From Campylobacteraceae bacterium (GTDB lineage Bacteria; Campylobacterota; Campylobacteria; Campylobacterales; Sulfurovaceae), in assembly GCA_027031505.1 (NCBI GenBank), contig JALVQH010000353.1, positions 2,832 to 8,484 on the forward strand: a stretch of 5,653 nt of DNA, in the 5' to 3' direction. The notes under the pieces are model-generated. The model searched no databases. It was not told the origin of the DNA and saw only the letters and a program-made list of their open reading frames with translations. The position numbers were made by a program, and so were the translations under genes. Of the stretch, positions 4,448 to 5,653 are shown one piece after another; positions within the stretch are counted from its first letter, which is position 1; the number at the start of each line of letters is the position of its first letter.

Positions 4448-4612
4448 GGTTTCACTCGATGGCGACAAAGGAGCGCCCAACCCCGTAGGGGCGCGGCCTT
4501 CGCGGCTACACTACGCTCCGATCGCTTCGGTTCCGAAGCTACGAAAGACAAGCAGTTGTCTTTCGTTTGACGCTTCTCACGTTCGCGACTGCCAGAGCTA
4601 TCGAGTGAAACC
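4448..4612. repeat. 165-nt multibranched palindromic element in the predicted leader of the two-TM gene
   Basis: GGTTTCACTCGAT (4448-4460) and its exact complement (4600-4612) close the element. Inside, GCGACAAA (4462-4469) pairs with TTTGACGC (4566-4573) with one A·A mismatch and encloses hairpins: GGAGCG (4470-4475) with CGCTCC (4514-4519); within it GCGCCC (4473-4478) or CCCC with a downstream G-rich arm (4488-4494); GCTTCGG (4524-4530) with CCGAAGC (4533-4539); and a perfect 11-bp stem ACGAAAGACAA (4541-4551) with 4556-4566 around GCAG. The 4524 and 4541 hairpins and the outer stem are mutually compatible. No target duplication is apparent. It may be a non-autonomous repeat, a structured 5' leader or a non-coding RNA. 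Translations through it on either strand are not convincing genes. Confidence 0.7.
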
Positions 4613-4650
4613 GGCTTTTGTTCAGAACACGCTACAATAAGTTCTAACAT

Positions 4651-4693
4651 ATCATACCCAAAAAGGCTAAATAATTTTCACTTTGGGTATAAT
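4651..4693. promoter_or_regulatory. Divergent promoter pair forming a dyad (two-TM gene / rseP)
   Basis: ATACCCAAA (4654-4662) and TTTGGGTAT (4682-4690) are a perfect 9-bp inverted repeat with 19 nt between. Extended outward, each arm becomes a -10 box: TTTGGGTATAAT toward rseP (TATAAT 4688-4693) and TTTGGGTATGAT toward the two-TM gene (TATGAT at 4651-4656 on the minus strand), matching at 11 of 12 positions. The rseP start codon lies 26 bp after its box. The minus-strand transcript would run through the structured element before reaching its gene. The mirror symmetry could also be an operator for one regulator acting on both genes. Confidence 0.55.
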
Positions 4694-4719
4694 CCCGAAA
4701 AATATTTTCAGGGATCACT

Positions 4720-5653
4720 TTGAGTATCGTATTGTATCTGCTTATCGCACTGGCGGCTCTCTCGGTTCTGGTGTTTTTCCATGAACTGGGACATTACACC
4801 GTCGCGCGCCTCTTCGGCGTAAAGATCGAACGCTTCAGCATCGGATTTGGCAAAATCCTTGCCCGCAAACACTGCTGCAGTACCGAGTGGGCGTTCAGCG
4901 CCATTCCGCTGGGCGGGTATGTCAAAATGAAAGGGCAGGATGACACCAACCCCCTCGCCCGCAGCTCTGATCCGGACAGCTACGACAGCAAAAAACCCTG
5001 GCAACGGATCCTGATCCTCCTCGCCGGGCCGGTCGCCAATCTCATCCTCGCTTTCTTTGTTTATCTCGCTATCGCGCTGGGAGATGTACCCGCCAGTGTG
5101 GCAAGCGATTATATCGATCCGGTGATCGGCGCAGTGGCTCCTGATAGCCCCGCACAGCAGGCCGGACTCCTCCCCGATGATCGTATCCTCAGTGTCAACA
5201 ATCACCCCGTCCGCTACTGGTACGAGCTGGGGGAGGCGATCCAGTCGGCTCCCGATCCGGTACACGTGACCCTCCAACGCGGCAATATACGCCAAGAGAT
5301 CCAACTGCGCACCCAGACCGTCGAAGGGAAAAACGAATACATGGAGACGATCCACCGCCGCATCATCGGGATCGGCCCGAAGGTGGATGCCAACACCACC
5401 GTGCATTTCTCCCCGGCTCAAATGCTCCACTACGCCTGGCGCGAAACCATCAAGGCCACCACCCTCATCGCCGTCGGGGTGAAAAAAATGGGCACCGGAG
5501 AAGTGAGCCACAAGCAGGTGGGCGGTGCGATCACAATCTTTGACATCATCATGAAATTTGCCGCACACGGGCTGATCTATCTGCTCTTCATCATGGCACT
5601 CATCTCGGTCAACCTCGGCGTGCTCAACCTCCTGCCGATCCCGGCACTCGACG
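4720..5653 (+). CDS. rseP: RseP-type site-2 protease, zinc metalloprotease (5' 311 codons; runs off the window)
   Basis: Intramembrane zinc metalloprotease of the M50B family, which cleaves membrane-embedded segments such as anti-sigma factors and signal-peptide remnants. The first membrane segment (2-24) carries HELGH (21-25), with the zinc-binding histidines and catalytic Glu22. GFG and the PLGGYVKMKG loop (67-76) follow, then KKPWQRILILLAGPVANLI (91-109) in the second membrane segment, a PDZ domain around 125-215 (GAVAPDSPAQQAGLLPDDRI), and the last segments with NLLPIPALD (303-311), the third zinc-ligand Asp of the NxxPxPxLDG motif. AGGGA (4710-4714) sits 5 nt before the TTG start; there is no upstream ATG alternative close by. 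Family proteins of this type in Campylobacterota are roughly 350 aa, so only the C-terminal part is missing. A long reverse-strand frame over it is a shadow. Confidence 0.95.
   Translation, partial: MSIVLYLLIALAALSVLVFFHELGHYTVARLFGVKIERFSIGFGKILARKHCCSTEWAFSAIPLGGYVKMKGQDDTNPLARSSDPDSYDSKKPWQRILILLAGPVANLILAFFVYLAIALGDVPASVASDYIDPVIGAVAPDSPAQQAGLLPDDRILSVNNHPVRYWYELGEAIQSAPDPVHVTLQRGNIRQEIQLRTQTVEGKNEYMETIHRRIIGIGPKVDANTTVHFSPAQMLHYAWRETIKATTLIAVGVKKMGTGEVSHKQVGGAITIFDIIMKFAAHGLIYLLFIMALISVNLGVLNLLPIPALD

Noticed and set aside
3401..4488. Several overlapping ORFs on both strands within the two-TM gene
   Set aside because: They are Arg/Pro/Ser-rich frame shadows; the main minus-strand frame has a Shine-Dalgarno, coherent membrane segments and a tail conserved at protein level.
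4431..4650. 69-codon ORFs on both strands over the structured element
   Set aside because: Both are translations of palindromic stems, with Arg/Ser-rich composition and no ribosome site; the inverted repeats explain the sequence better.
4708..5568. 286-codon minus-strand ORF opposite rseP
   Set aside because: Its composition (His, Asp and Gly rich) is that of an antisense shadow, and the opposite strand carries an unmistakable RseP with HELGH, PDZ and LDG motifs.
1..5653. CRISPR array, tRNA or rRNA genes
   Set aside because: No regularly spaced repeats and no tRNA- or rRNA-like stretches were seen on either strand; the repeats present are two- or three-copy and irregular.

Overview
The window most likely comes from a Campylobacterota (epsilonproteobacterial) chromosome. 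The sequence shows the C-terminus of a short-chain dehydrogenase followed by pgsA, with rseP (site-2 protease) at the right end. In Campylobacter and relatives pgsA and the site-2 protease gene are typically close neighbours. The promoter-like -10 boxes (gnTAnAAT with no clear -35) also fit that group. Genus is not resolved; a Sulfuricurvum/Sulfurimonas-type organism is a guess.

The window is a mosaic. Housekeeping genes (SDR tail 1-43, pgsA 734-1291, rseP 4720-end) and a two-TM coiled-coil gene (3376-4410, minus) are comparatively GC-rich. Between them lie AT-rich accessory modules. From left to right: SDR tail; an orphan Shine-Dalgarno-like stretch; an 86-bp inverted pair of GTAG-type REP hairpins (REPIN-like, 105-190); an antitoxin/RelE toxin pair (264-737) whose toxin stop overlaps the pgsA start as ATGA; pgsA; a convergent antitoxin/PIN (VapC-type) pair (1309-2045, minus); a truncated second copy of the 3' end of the 3376-4410 gene (2158-2303); a 120-bp MITE with 14-bp terminal inverted repeats and a TTAT duplication (2304-2423); a zeta-toxin-like P-loop kinase (2479-3147) with no Shine-Dalgarno; and, overlapping its end, an unlisted 54-aa basic ORF with a strong Shine-Dalgarno and a TTG start (3134-3298).

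The right part holds the two-TM protein gene, divergent from rseP. Their shared 309-bp spacer contains a 165-nt multibranched palindromic element (4448-4612), which lies in the predicted leader of the two-TM gene. It also contains two mirror-image -10 boxes forming a dyad (4651-4693).

Working model (inference): an ancestral SDR-pgsA / two-TM gene / rseP locus accumulated three toxin-like modules plus non-autonomous repeats. The duplicated gene end shows that homologous or site-specific exchange took place there. The best candidate for an undescribed system is the kinase plus small overlapping basic protein, which looks like a zeta-type module with the small partner downstream instead of the usual upstream epsilon antitoxin.
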